DNA of 64,000 nt from CAZLNO01 sp964561005 (GTDB lineage Bacteria; Pseudomonadota; Alphaproteobacteria; Kiloniellales; Rhodovibrionaceae): positions 35,570-99,569 of the forward strand of contig CAZLNO010000002.1 in assembly GCA_964561005.1 (NCBI GenBank), given 5' to 3'. This document shows positions 52,541-61,080 of the stretch, in pieces (within the stretch, counting starts at the first letter, position 1; each line of letters opens with the position of its first letter). The translations under genes were made by a program, and so were the position numbers. Under the pieces are notes generated by a model. The model was not told the origin of the DNA. It did not search any database and saw nothing but the letters and a program-made list of their open reading frames with translations.

Positions 52541-52682
52541 GATCGTCGCCTCCATGTGCGGACACTTCCCATCAAGATAGACCGGTGGGCCCGTCCGGAA
52601 AACCAGCGCGACCGACCCGACGCGAAAAGCCCGGCCGCGACGGGCCGGGCTCTGTCTTGCGCGAACCGAAGGCGGGGTCGAA

Positions 52683-53153
52683 TCAGCTCAGGTGCGCGCG
52701 AAGCATCCAGGCGTTCTTCTCGTGCGTCTCCAGACGCCCGATCATCAGGTCCTCGCTGGCCGGATCGTCGACGTCCCGCGCGGCGGTAATGCCCTCGCGC
52801 AGCGTCGCGGCGACAGTCTCCTGATCCTCGGCCAACTGGCGCACCATCTGCTGCCAGTCCAGCTGGCCGGTCTCTTCCTTGACGCTCGCCAGCTTGGCGA
52901 AGGCCTGGTAGCTGCCGGGCGCGTAGTGGCCCATCACCCGGATGCGCTCGGCGATGTCGTCCACCGCCTGGGCCAGGTCCTTGTACTGCTCCTCGAACAG
53001 GTTGTGCAGCGCCTGGAAGTGCGGCCCCTCGACGTTCCAGTGATAGTTGTGGGTCTTCAGATAGAGCGTATAGCTGTCGGCCAGCGCCCGGGAGAGCGCC
53101 TGCGCCATGCGCTCGCGGGCCTCGTTGCTGAGAGCGGTGTTCGGCTGCGCCAT
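52683..53153 (-). CDS. dps: Dps ferritin (DNA protection during starvation)
   Basis: 156 residues of the Dps fold. KTHNYHWNVEGPHFQALHNLFEEQY carries the His and Asp/Glu ferroxidase ligands, and DDIAERIRVMG the second set, formed at the subunit interface. It stores iron with peroxide as oxidant and protects DNA. RBS AAGGAGGAAG. An ICE/Irr-like palindrome 65-80 bases upstream (53217-53233) suggests repression by Irr when iron is scarce. Confidence 0.93.
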   Translation of the reverse strand: MAQPNTALSNEARERMAQALSRALADSYTLYLKTHNYHWNVEGPHFQALHNLFEEQYKDLAQAVDDIAERIRVMGHYAPGSYQAFAKLASVKEETGQLDWQQMVRQLAEDQETVAATLREGITAARDVDDPASEDLMIGRLETHEKNAWMLRAHLS

Positions 53154-53216
53154 CGATCTTCCTCCTTTTTATCGACTGTTCGCCCAGCGGCATCGCGTCG
53201 TCACCAGGCGGGCTTG

Positions 53217-53233
53217 TTTAGAACCGTTCTAAT
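53217..53233. promoter_or_regulatory. ICE/Irr-box-like palindrome upstream of dps
   Basis: TTAGAA-CCG-TTCTAA, a perfect inverted repeat (53218-53232). It fits the iron control element TTTAGAAnnnTTCTAAA at 16 of 17 positions if the first T (53217) is counted. It is in the AT-rich start of the dps upstream region. Confidence 0.65.
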
Positions 53234-53406
53234 CTATTTTTTAACTGGGGTCGCTGCCCCCCGTTTACAAGGTCCGGCGGGGCGCAGTCCGTCATCCCTG
53301 CCATGAATACGACACGGCGCAGCATCCGGATGCAGGCCGGACCGGCCGCGGCCCCCTCCCGCCGCGTTTCGCTGCCGGGTGCCCGGCGGCCGGTCGGCAC
53401 GACGGC

Positions 53407-55455
53407 TTACTGCGCCGCGGCGGTGTGCTCCTGCACGACGCGGGCGGCCAGCTTGCCGGTCAGTTCCTGCAGATGGTCGAACTGCCGCGCGAAGAAGCCC
53501 ACGCCGAGCGTCAACGAGCGCAGCTCGACGATCAGGTCGGACAGTTCCGCCTCCGGCATGTAGGCCCGCAGCTCGTCCCAGCCGTCCCAGCCCGGCTTCG
53601 CCTCGAAGCCCAGGATCTGGCCCCGGCGGCCGGAGATCAGGCCGTGGATCTTGCTGGTGAACGCCTGCGGCACCGAGATCGTGACCAGGTCGATCGGCTC
53701 CAGCAGCACGGGCTCGCAGTCGGGCAGGGCCTCGTTCATGGCGATCCGCCCGGCGGTCTTGAAGGCCTGCTCGCTGGAATCGACCGAGTGGTATTGCCCG
53801 TCGAAGAGGTTCACCGCCACGTCGACCACGGGAAATCCCAGCGGCCCGCGCTGCAGCGCTTCCTTCACGCCGGCCTCGACCGCCGGAATGAACTGCTTGG
53901 GCACGGCGCCGCCGACGATGCTGTCGGAGAACTCGAAGCCGTTGCCGCGCGGCAGCGGCTGGACGGTAACGTGGATGTCGGCGAACTGCCCGTGCCCGCC
54001 GGTCTGGCGCTTGAAGCGGGCATGGTACTTGGTGGACTTGCGGATGGTCTCGCGATAGCCGGTCATCGGCTTGCGCGCCGCGACGGCGACGTTGAAGCGA
54101 TTCTTCAGCCGCTCCACGGCAAGCTGCAGGTGGATCTCCCCCTGGCCCCACAGCAGCATCTGCCCGGTATCCGCGTCGTGGCCGGAAGCGATCGAGGGGT
54201 CCTCCTCGGCCAGCTTGGCCACGGCCGCGGTCAGCTTCACCTCGTCCTCGCGCTTTTCCGGCTGGACGGCCAGGGCGAAGACGGGGGCGGTCGGCTCCGG
54301 CCAGATCATGTCCGGGGACTCCACACGGCCCTTGCCGGCGATCAGGTCGCCAGTGGCGAGCGTCTCGGCGCGGCCGATGGCCACCAGCTCGCCTTCCCCG
54401 GCCGCGCTCGCCTTGCGGTTCTCGCCGCCGAAGAGGTGGTAGAGGCCGGAGATGCGGTGTCCGTCCAGGCTGGCCCCGTCCTTCAGCCCGCCCTGCCAGA
54501 TGCGCGCCACGCTCATCTTGCCGGTGTGCGGCTGGTGCAGCGTCTTGACCACGGTCGCGGTCAGCTCCTGGCCGGCACTGCCGGCGGCATCGAGGACGCC
54601 CAGGCGCCGCGCCGACCGCGCCGGGTCGGGCGTCTCGTGGCGCAGCGCCTTCCACAGCCGGGTCACGCCGTTGTCGCGGTCGGCCGAGCCCAGCAGCACC
54701 GGCACGATCAGGTCCTGCTGCAGGTCCTTGGTGATCTGCGCATAGACCTCTTCCGGCGGCGGCACCACGTCCTCGAGCAGCTTCTCCAGCAGCGCGTCGT
54801 CCTGGTCGGCCAGGGACTCCAGCATCTCCTGGCGCGCCTCGTCCTCGCGCTCCTTGATCGTCTCGGGCATCTGGATCAACTCGGAGGGCTGGCCCTGCTG
54901 GTAGCGGTAGGCGCGCTCGCTGACCAGGTCGACATAGCCGGTCACGTCGTCGCCCTCGCGGATCGGCACCTGGCGCAGCACCAGCGGCCGCGAGGACACC
55001 GCCTGCAGCGCCGCCATCATCTCGCGCGCCGAACTGCCCGCCTTGTCGATCTTGTTGACGAACAGCATGTGGGGGATCTGGTGGTCGTCGAGATACTTGA
55101 ACAGCGGCGCCAGCGTGACCGCCTTGTCCGGGTCCGGCTCGGCGACGACCACCGCGATGTCGACGCCCAGCAGGCAGGTCTTGGCGTCGTGCATCAGTTC
55201 CACCGAACCGGGACAGTCGATCAGGAACCAGGGGTCGCCCAGGTAGGTGGCGGCGGCGAAGTTCGGCTCCACGGACATTTCCCGCCCGCGCGCCTCGCGG
55301 CTGCTGTCGCCCACGGTGTTCTTCTGGGTCACCGCGCCCAGGCGGTCGATCGCCCCCGCGGTGTGCAGCAGCGCCTCCAGCAGGCTGGTCTTGCCGCTGG
55401 TATAGCTGCCGACGAGCGCGGCGCAGCGCGGTTTCACGCCTGACGTGTCGGTCAT
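53407..55455 (-). CDS. EF-G-like GTPase with altered switch motifs
   Basis: 682 residues with all EF-G domains (G, II, III, IV, V). G1 is GSYTSGKTS (16-24), NKID (134-137) is intact. G3 is DCPGS (80-84) where EF-G has DTPGH; the catalytic His is Ser. G2 is also altered (ARGREMSVE, not ERGITI). Domain IV starts at about residue 470 (KYHARFKRQTGGHGQFAD). It is thus a paralogue, not the housekeeping FusA, possibly with weak or regulated GTPase, e.g. a ribosome recycling/rescue or stress factor. Monocistronic, before dps; starts at ATG 55455. Confidence 0.85.
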   Translation of the reverse strand: MTDTSGVKPRCAALVGSYTSGKTSLLEALLHTAGAIDRLGAVTQKNTVGDSSREARGREMSVEPNFAAATYLGDPWFLIDCPGSVELMHDAKTCLLGVDIAVVVAEPDPDKAVTLAPLFKYLDDHQIPHMLFVNKIDKAGSSAREMMAALQAVSSRPLVLRQVPIREGDDVTGYVDLVSERAYRYQQGQPSELIQMPETIKEREDEARQEMLESLADQDDALLEKLLEDVVPPPEEVYAQITKDLQQDLIVPVLLGSADRDNGVTRLWKALRHETPDPARSARRLGVLDAAGSAGQELTATVVKTLHQPHTGKMSVARIWQGGLKDGASLDGHRISGLYHLFGGENRKASAAGEGELVAIGRAETLATGDLIAGKGRVESPDMIWPEPTAPVFALAVQPEKREDEVKLTAAVAKLAEEDPSIASGHDADTGQMLLWGQGEIHLQLAVERLKNRFNVAVAARKPMTGYRETIRKSTKYHARFKRQTGGHGQFADIHVTVQPLPRGNGFEFSDSIVGGAVPKQFIPAVEAGVKEALQRGPLGFPVVDVAVNLFDGQYHSVDSSEQAFKTAGRIAMNEALPDCEPVLLEPIDLVTISVPQAFTSKIHGLISGRRGQILGFEAKPGWDGWDELRAYMPEAELSDLIVELRSLTLGVGFFARQFDHLQELTGKLAARVVQEHTAAAQ

Positions 55456-55860
55456 GACATCACCTCCCTCGGGTCTGGCCGTTATGTTTGCGTTGTGTTC
55501 CCGGACTTTTCGCCCCGGTTTCTTCCGGTCGTCGTCGAAGGGAAATGGTGCGCCCGCGCCGCGGCCCGGCGCAATAGCAAAAGGCAACCCGATCGCCTGG
55601 CCAAAGCGACGACTTCCGCCATGCCCCAGGGCCCGCGCGGCGCCGTCCGCAGAGTCGCAGCCCCTGTCCCACGACCGTCATCGCCAAGAGTTTTGATAGG
55701 CGAATGCAGCGGAATTTGTGGAAAATGCCTTGAAAATTGTTCCGGTTTGAAACATATTACTCGCGTTTCGAATTCATTCTATCTCCGGTCTACGCGTGGC
55801 TCGCCTGGCCGCCCGTGGGACAGCAGGACGCAAGCCGGGGACAGGCCGACAGGAGGCTCC
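55456..55860. other. 405-base divergent intergenic region
   Basis: Between the EF-G-like gene and the acidic CBM2-like gene. No gene seen. It becomes AT-rich at about 55680-55790, where the CBM gene promoter lies (55730-55758). Predicted leader of that gene is about 95 bases. Confidence 0.5.
55730..55758 (+). promoter_or_regulatory. Sigma-70-type promoter of the CBM2-like gene
   Basis: TTGAAA (55730-55735), 17-base spacer, CATATT (55753-55758). Confidence 0.55.
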
Positions 55861-58530
55861 ATGTTGGACGCCAGCATCACCCCCGGCAACGCGGCGCGGA
55901 CGGATTCCGGCTTCACGATCGCCGTGGCCGGACCCGGCGGCGGCGCGGCGAGCCTCGCCACGACCGGGAACACGAGCCGGGACGGTGCGGGCGGCTTCGG
56001 CGTGGGCAGCGACCTCGCCCGCGTGGGCGGGCAGATCGCCCACGATCCGGCAAGCGGACAAAGCGAGAGCCTGAGCGTCACTTTCGACACGGCGCAGACC
56101 GCCATCTCCGTGGAGGTCGCCAACCTCTTCGCGAACGAGGGCGGCAAGACCGAGGTCGGCGCCTACACCCTGCTGGACAACGAAGGCAACGAGGTCGGCA
56201 GCGGCACCTTCGCCGCGGAGAGCGGCACCACCGCCACGGTCGGGATCGACCCCTCCGGCGATCAGACCTTCAGCAAGGTCGTCTTCACCGCCGCACCCTA
56301 CGCCGAAGGCCAGGACGGCGACAGCGACGACAGCTCCGACTACTGGATCAACGAGATCCGCTTTGCCGCCGGCCCGGAAGACGGCGCGGACGAGACTGAC
56401 GACAATACCGGCGGTGGCGACGGCGACAGCGAAGACGGCGAAGAGGATGGCGAAGAAGACGGCGACAGCGACGGCGACGACGACGGCGACGACGACGGCA
56501 ACCAGGACGACGGCGGCGAGAGCGGCGAGCGCGAGCACCGCACCGTCCTGATCGACTTCGAGGGCCTGGCCGACACCGACGAGGGCGATGCCCTCGACGA
56601 CCAGTATCAGGCCAGCCACGGCGTTGCCTTCCAGGCGCTCGGCGGCGTCGATCGCGGGCAGCCGACGCTGGTCGAGACCGGTGGCGCGCAGGGCGCGGAA
56701 GCGGCGTTCGTCCCGACCGACACCGTCACCGACGGCACCGACATCGGCGAGGCCTTCCTCACCGGAAGCGACGCATTGCGCGACTCGGGCAGCACCGCCG
56801 GCTTCCGGATGAACATCTTCGACGGCGCCTGGCGCGTGGCCGGCGACCTGCTCGACCTCGACGGCGGCGAGACCTGGACGATCACCGGGCAGAACGCCGC
56901 CGGCGAGGCCGTGGCCAGCCTCACCCTGTCCGACGAAACCGACAACGAAGGCGGCGACGGCGCCGCCACGCCCTGGGAACTCGCCGTCGACAGCGCGGAT
57001 GACGCCATCACGACCGTGGTCTTCCAGGGTGGGCGCGCGGACGGCCGCAACATCGGCTTCGGCGTCGACAACATCGAAATCGACGTCGACGCCCGCCCCG
57101 ACGGCGAGGGCGGCAATGACGGCGGCTCCGGCAGTGGTGACGAGGGCACCGGCGAAGACGACTCCAGCGGCGACGGCGGCACTGGCGATTCAGGCGGCCG
57201 CGAGCACCGCACGCTGGTGATCGATTTCGAGAACCTCGCCGACACCGCCGAGGGCGACGCCATCGACGACCAGTACCAGGCCAGTGACGGCGTGACCTTC
57301 CAGGCGCTGGACGGGGTGGCGCGGGGCGAGCCGATCCTCGCGGAAACCGGGCTGGTCGACGGCGACTTCGCCGGCTTCGGGCCCGGCGACGACACCACCG
57401 ACGGCTCGGCGATCGGCGGCGCCTTCCTGACGACCCGCACGACGGACAGCGGCGATTTCGACGGCCCGGCGGGTTTCCGGATGACCATCGCCGACGGCGC
57501 CTGGCGCGTGGCCGGCGACCTTCTGGACCTGGACCGGGGCGAGAGCTGGACCCTCGTCGCCCGGGACGCATCGGGCAACGTCGTCGACGAGACCACGCTG
57601 ACGGACGAGACGGGCGAGGGCGACGCCGCCGCCACGCCGTGGGAGCTCACCGCCGACAGCGCGGACTCCGCGATCGCCACGGTGACCTTCGAGGGCGAGC
57701 GGAATGCCCAGCCCGAGACCATCGGCTTCGGTTTCGACAACTTCGAGATCGATGTCGCCGCCGACCCTGGCGACTCGGGCGATGATCAAGGCAACGGCTC
57801 GGGCGACGACGGCGCGGGCAATGACGGCGCGGGCAGCGGCGGCGACGGCGACGGCAATCCTGGCGTGGATGTCGACATCAGCCTGGTCCAGGACTTCGGC
57901 GAGGACGGCGGCTACATCGCGAAGGCCGTGATCACCAACACCGGCGACTCGCGCTTCTTCGACTGGGAGGCGGCGGTCGACCTGGGCGACTCCGGCGCCT
58001 TCGTCACCGGCTGGTCCAGCGACATCAACGCCCCCATCACGGTCGACGGCGCCGGCGGCGATACCGGGGAATTCGGCACCAGCGACACCTTCCGCCGGCC
58101 GATCGACCCCGGCGACAGCTTCACCCTGCACTACCAGTCCGATGGCGGCACGGTGGAAGACGACAGCTTCGACTTCGACGTACTGACGCCGGAGTCAGGC
58201 GGCACGGCCAACGCCGACGACCTGGAGGCCGAGCTGACGATCGACGACTGGGGCAACGGCTTCATCGCCAACCTGGTGGTCAACAACACCAGCGGCGGAC
58301 CGATCAGCGACTGGACGGTGGAGATCGACTTCGGCGACAGCGACGTCAACCTGACCGACGTCTGGGGCGCGACGGCCGGCGGCTCGGGCAGCACGGTAAC
58401 GCTGACGGCGGCCGACTTCAACGCCGCCATCCCCGAAGACGGCCGGGTCTTCGCCGGCTTCGTGGCCGAGGACAACAGCGTCGACGCGCTGCAGACCGTG
58501 GTCGAGGCGGACTCCATCGCCTTCCTCTAG
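55861..58530 (+). CDS. Very acidic modular secreted-type protein with duplicated module and CBM2-like ends
   Basis: 889 residues with extreme Asp/Glu/Gly bias. In order: an N-terminal beta domain (1-170); an Asp/Glu-rich linker (about 176-223); module A (about 221-411, opening with EHRTVLIDFEGLAD); a linker; module B (about 446-635, opening with EHRTLVIDFENLAD), clearly a duplicate of A; another Gly/Asp linker; then two CBM2-like modules (about 669-770 and 784-889), with the second reading FIANLVVNNTSGGPISDWTV. CBM2 modules bind cellulose or chitin. No classical signal peptide is visible, so a type I or other route is likely. ATG 55861 follows GGAGGC. The modules A/B are not a family I can name. 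Confidence 0.7.
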   Translation: MLDASITPGNAARTDSGFTIAVAGPGGGAASLATTGNTSRDGAGGFGVGSDLARVGGQIAHDPASGQSESLSVTFDTAQTAISVEVANLFANEGGKTEVGAYTLLDNEGNEVGSGTFAAESGTTATVGIDPSGDQTFSKVVFTAAPYAEGQDGDSDDSSDYWINEIRFAAGPEDGADETDDNTGGGDGDSEDGEEDGEEDGDSDGDDDGDDDGNQDDGGESGEREHRTVLIDFEGLADTDEGDALDDQYQASHGVAFQALGGVDRGQPTLVETGGAQGAEAAFVPTDTVTDGTDIGEAFLTGSDALRDSGSTAGFRMNIFDGAWRVAGDLLDLDGGETWTITGQNAAGEAVASLTLSDETDNEGGDGAATPWELAVDSADDAITTVVFQGGRADGRNIGFGVDNIEIDVDARPDGEGGNDGGSGSGDEGTGEDDSSGDGGTGDSGGREHRTLVIDFENLADTAEGDAIDDQYQASDGVTFQALDGVARGEPILAETGLVDGDFAGFGPGDDTTDGSAIGGAFLTTRTTDSGDFDGPAGFRMTIADGAWRVAGDLLDLDRGESWTLVARDASGNVVDETTLTDETGEGDAAATPWELTADSADSAIATVTFEGERNAQPETIGFGFDNFEIDVAADPGDSGDDQGNGSGDDGAGNDGAGSGGDGDGNPGVDVDISLVQDFGEDGGYIAKAVITNTGDSRFFDWEAAVDLGDSGAFVTGWSSDINAPITVDGAGGDTGEFGTSDTFRRPIDPGDSFTLHYQSDGGTVEDDSFDFDVLTPESGGTANADDLEAELTIDDWGNGFIANLVVNNTSGGPISDWTVEIDFGDSDVNLTDVWGATAGGSGSTVTLTAADFNAAIPEDGRVFAGFVAEDNSVDALQTVVEADSIAFL

Positions 58531-58639
58531 CGCAGTCACCAAACCGAAAGCTTTTCGTGGCTGATTGGGTGGCGAACCGTCGCGCCGTGCAGTCGCCGGC
58601 GCGGCGGCGAGGCCCTGTAATCTCCGGAAGGAACTGGGC

Positions 58640-60055
58640 ATGGCAGACTTCGTCGGCGGTTCGGCCAGCGAGACCCTGGAAGGCACCGCCGAGGCCGATA
58701 CCCTCGACGGCGCGGCCGGCGACGACACCCTGCGCGGCCTTGGCGGCGCGGACCGGCTGATTGGCGGCTTCGGCAGCGACACCCTGACCGGCGGTCCGGG
58801 AAACGATACCTTCGTCTACCAGGGCTTTCGCGCGCCCATCGACCAGCGCGACGTCGTCACCGACTTCACGCCCGGCGAGGACCGCGTCGACGTCAGCACC
58901 CTGGGCATCGCCTCCTTCGACACCGTCGCGAAGCTGCTCGACAGCACGGAAACCGGGGACGCCCGCCTGACGATACCGCTCGGCGGCGGGGTGCAGGAAC
59001 TCGTGCTTCAGGGCGTCGCCGCCGACACCCTGGGCGCCGAGAACGTCTTCGTGGCCACCGACGCGGCCGGGGGCGACCTTCAGGGCGGCGGCTTCGCGGA
59101 CAGCCTGTTCGGCGGCCTGGGCGACGACCGCCTGAGCGGCTTCGAGGGCGACGACCGCCTGTTCGGCGGACGCGGCGGGGATGTCCTCAATGGCGGCGCC
59201 GGCGACGACCGCCTCGACGGCGGGGCGGGCGCGGACATTGCGGTTTTCAACGGACCGCGGGACAGCTTCGCCGTCAGCGGCAACGCCGCCTCCGCCAGCG
59301 TCGTCGGGCCGGACGGGGCGGACACCCTGGTGGGCGTCGAGACGCTGCAGTTCGCCGACGCGATCGTGGAGCTGCCCGCCGCCCCCGCCGAAGCACCGGA
59401 CCTGGAGCTGCTGGGCCTGCCGGTCGCCGCCCAGCTCGGCGCCATCTACGTCGGCTACTTCGGCCGTGCGCCCGACCCCGGCGGGCTGGATTTCTGGCTG
59501 GGCCAGTACCAGGCCGGCCTCGACCAGGGCAAAACGCCCGGCACGGTGCTGGACGACATCGCCGAGTCGTTCCGCGAGAGCGCGGAGGCCATCGGGCTCT
59601 TCCCCTTCCTGGACCCCGACGCCACCCCCGGCGCCAGCCAGGACGCCATCGAAGGCTTCGTCGCCGACGTCTTCGACAACCTCTTCGAGCGTCCGGCCAG
59701 CCAGGCCGGCCTCGATTTCTGGAGCGGCGTCATCGCCGACCGCCTCGCCCAGGGCATCAAGCTGGGCGACATCATCGTCGACATCATCTCCGGGGCGCAG
59801 GACGGCGTCGCGGTCGACCTCGACGGCGACAACCAGGCGGACCTGACCGCGCTGGACGCGACGACGATCGCCAACAAGATCGACGTGGCCGCCGCGTTCG
59901 GCCAGCAGGTGCCGCCGGACACCAGCAACGACGTGGGGCGCGGCCTGATCGACGATGTCACCGCCGAGCCGCAGAGCGTGCAGGCCGCTCTCGACCAGGT
60001 CGACGCCCTGGCCGGCGGCACGGCGAGCCAGACGGTCGAACTCTTCGTCGGTTGA
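58640..60055 (+). CDS. RTX calcium-binding protein with DUF4214 domain
   Basis: 471 residues. Two sets of RTX nonapeptides: about residues 20-58 (GGADRLIGGFGSDTLTGG) and 150-204 (GGLGDDRLSGFEGDDRLFGG), each coordinating Ca2+. About residues 264-400 is a DUF4214 domain (IYVGYFGRAPDPGGLDFWLG and a half repeat FERPASQAGLDFWSGV). Export by a type I system through a C-terminal signal is expected; no transporter is near. It is 109 bases downstream of the CBM2-like gene on the same strand and probably shares its function, e.g. S-layer or matrix. Confidence 0.8.
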   Translation: MADFVGGSASETLEGTAEADTLDGAAGDDTLRGLGGADRLIGGFGSDTLTGGPGNDTFVYQGFRAPIDQRDVVTDFTPGEDRVDVSTLGIASFDTVAKLLDSTETGDARLTIPLGGGVQELVLQGVAADTLGAENVFVATDAAGGDLQGGGFADSLFGGLGDDRLSGFEGDDRLFGGRGGDVLNGGAGDDRLDGGAGADIAVFNGPRDSFAVSGNAASASVVGPDGADTLVGVETLQFADAIVELPAAPAEAPDLELLGLPVAAQLGAIYVGYFGRAPDPGGLDFWLGQYQAGLDQGKTPGTVLDDIAESFRESAEAIGLFPFLDPDATPGASQDAIEGFVADVFDNLFERPASQAGLDFWSGVIADRLAQGIKLGDIIVDIISGAQDGVAVDLDGDNQADLTALDATTIANKIDVAAAFGQQVPPDTSNDVGRGLIDDVTAEPQSVQAALDQVDALAGGTASQTVELFVG

Positions 60056-60067
60056 CCCGGACCGCCG

Positions 60068-60532
60068 CTACCCCCGCCCGCGATAGGGCGCCACGCCCTG
60101 GTCGGGCAGCCACAGGCCCTCGGGCGGCGCGCCGGTCTGGTAGAACACGTCGATCGGCATGCCGCCGCGCGGATACCAGTAGCCGCCGATGCGCAGCCAC
60201 ACCGGTTCCATCGCCGCGCGCAGCCGCTTGGCGATCGCCAGCGTGCAGTCCTCGTGGAAGGCGCCGTGGTTGCGGAACGAGCCGAGGAAGAGCTTCAGCG
60301 ACTTGCTCTCGACCAGCAGCCGCTCGGGCACGTAGTCAATGACCAGATGCGCGAAGTCCGGCTGCCCCGTGACCGGGCAGAGCGAGGTGAACTCCGGACA
60401 GGTGAAGCGCACCAGGTAGGTCTCGCCCGGATGCGGGTTCGCCACGGTCTCCAGCGTCGCCGCGTCGGGCGACTCGGGCAGGACGCTGGCCTGGCCGAGC
60501 TGGCTCGGGCGGGTCGTGTGCACATCGGTCAT
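60068..60532 (-). CDS. queF: NADPH-dependent 7-cyano-7-deazaguanine reductase
   Basis: 154 residues, the short YkvM-type QueF. The active-site Cys is in SLCPVTGQPDFA; ESKSLKLFLGSFRNHG is the QueF signature, followed by FHEDC. It reduces preQ0 to preQ1, feeding Tgt. ATG 60532. Convergent with the RTX gene, 12 bases apart. The other queuosine genes are 45 kb away (12984-15160). Confidence 0.95.
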   Translation of the reverse strand: MTDVHTTRPSQLGQASVLPESPDAATLETVANPHPGETYLVRFTCPEFTSLCPVTGQPDFAHLVIDYVPERLLVESKSLKLFLGSFRNHGAFHEDCTLAIAKRLRAAMEPVWLRIGGYWYPRGGMPIDVFYQTGAPPEGLWLPDQGVAPYRGRG

Positions 60533-60710
60533 GATACGGTTCGCTCGGGACGGCGCCGCAGCGGCGTTGCCATAGGCCCTCGACCATAGGCCCTGGACCT
60601 CCCTGCTGCCAAGTCCCGCGGACGCCCGGCCAGCGTTCGCGAAGGTTGCGATTCCGCCGCGCGACCCCATTGTCATCGCCGCGCAAAGCCGCTATATACG
60701 GCGCCGCGGA

Positions 60711-60787
60711 CGGGGAGTAGCTCAGCCTGGTAGAGCGCCGCCTTCGGGAGGCGGAGGTCGTTGGTTCGAATCCAGTCTCCCCGACCA
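60711..60787 (+). tRNA. tRNA-Pro (anticodon CGG)
   Basis: 77 bases with encoded CCA. Acceptor arms CGGGGAG (60711-60717) and CTCCCCG (60777-60783) pair fully; D stem GCTC/GAGC; anticodon stem CCGCC/GGCGG around loop TTCGGGA gives anticodon CGG; T arm has TTCGAAT. Followed by a terminator. Confidence 0.97.
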
Positions 60788-60814
60788 GTCAGCACCTGCG
60801 CCCCGCGGAATGTC

Positions 60815-60850
60815 AGAGCCCGGATCGCTTGGTCCGGGCTCTTGCTTTTT
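60815..60850 (+). terminator. Rho-independent terminator after tRNA-Pro
   Basis: AGAGCCCGGA (60815-60824) and TCCGGGCTCT (60833-60842), 10-base perfect stem and 8-base loop, then TGCTTTTTC. Confidence 0.8.
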
Positions 60851-60888
60851 CTTGGCCTTCGACCGGGCGTCTGGTGGGCTGCGATGTC

Positions 60889-60919
60889 GGAACCATTCTT
60901 AGAATAGTTCCAAACTATT
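60889..60919. promoter_or_regulatory. Nested palindromes with an ICE/Irr-like box, upstream of the Dps-like ferritin
   Basis: One palindrome runs 60889-60911 (GGAAC...ATTCT-T-AGAAT...GTTCC). A second, AATAGTT-CCA-AACTATT, is perfect at 60903-60919. Within them TTAGAA-TAG-TTCCAA (60899-60913) matches the ICE consensus with one core mismatch. The start codon is 160 bases further on. Confidence 0.5.
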
Positions 60920-61080
60920 GACCCCGGTCCGGTAAACCGCCACACTTGGAAAAAGGAGGCAAGGTCGCACGTGGCCTTGCCGACTGGACAGGATCGCCAG
61001 GATCGGCGGCGCGCGACGAACGGACCGCGGCGGGCAGGAGGCCGCGCCGAAGACCGCGAAGGATGTCGAGGGAGGTCGCC

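Noticed and set aside
53425..55443. Plus-strand 672-codon frame opposite the EF-G-like gene
   Set aside because: Complementary-strand shadow, low complexity, no domain.
60533..60710. preQ1 riboswitch ahead of queF (and ahead of queA)
   Set aside because: Looked for the characteristic short A-rich pseudoknot; none recognisable in either leader.
60711..60787. tRNA-Pro as an integration (att) site
   Set aside because: No integrase and no direct repeat of the tRNA 3' end seen downstream within the window.
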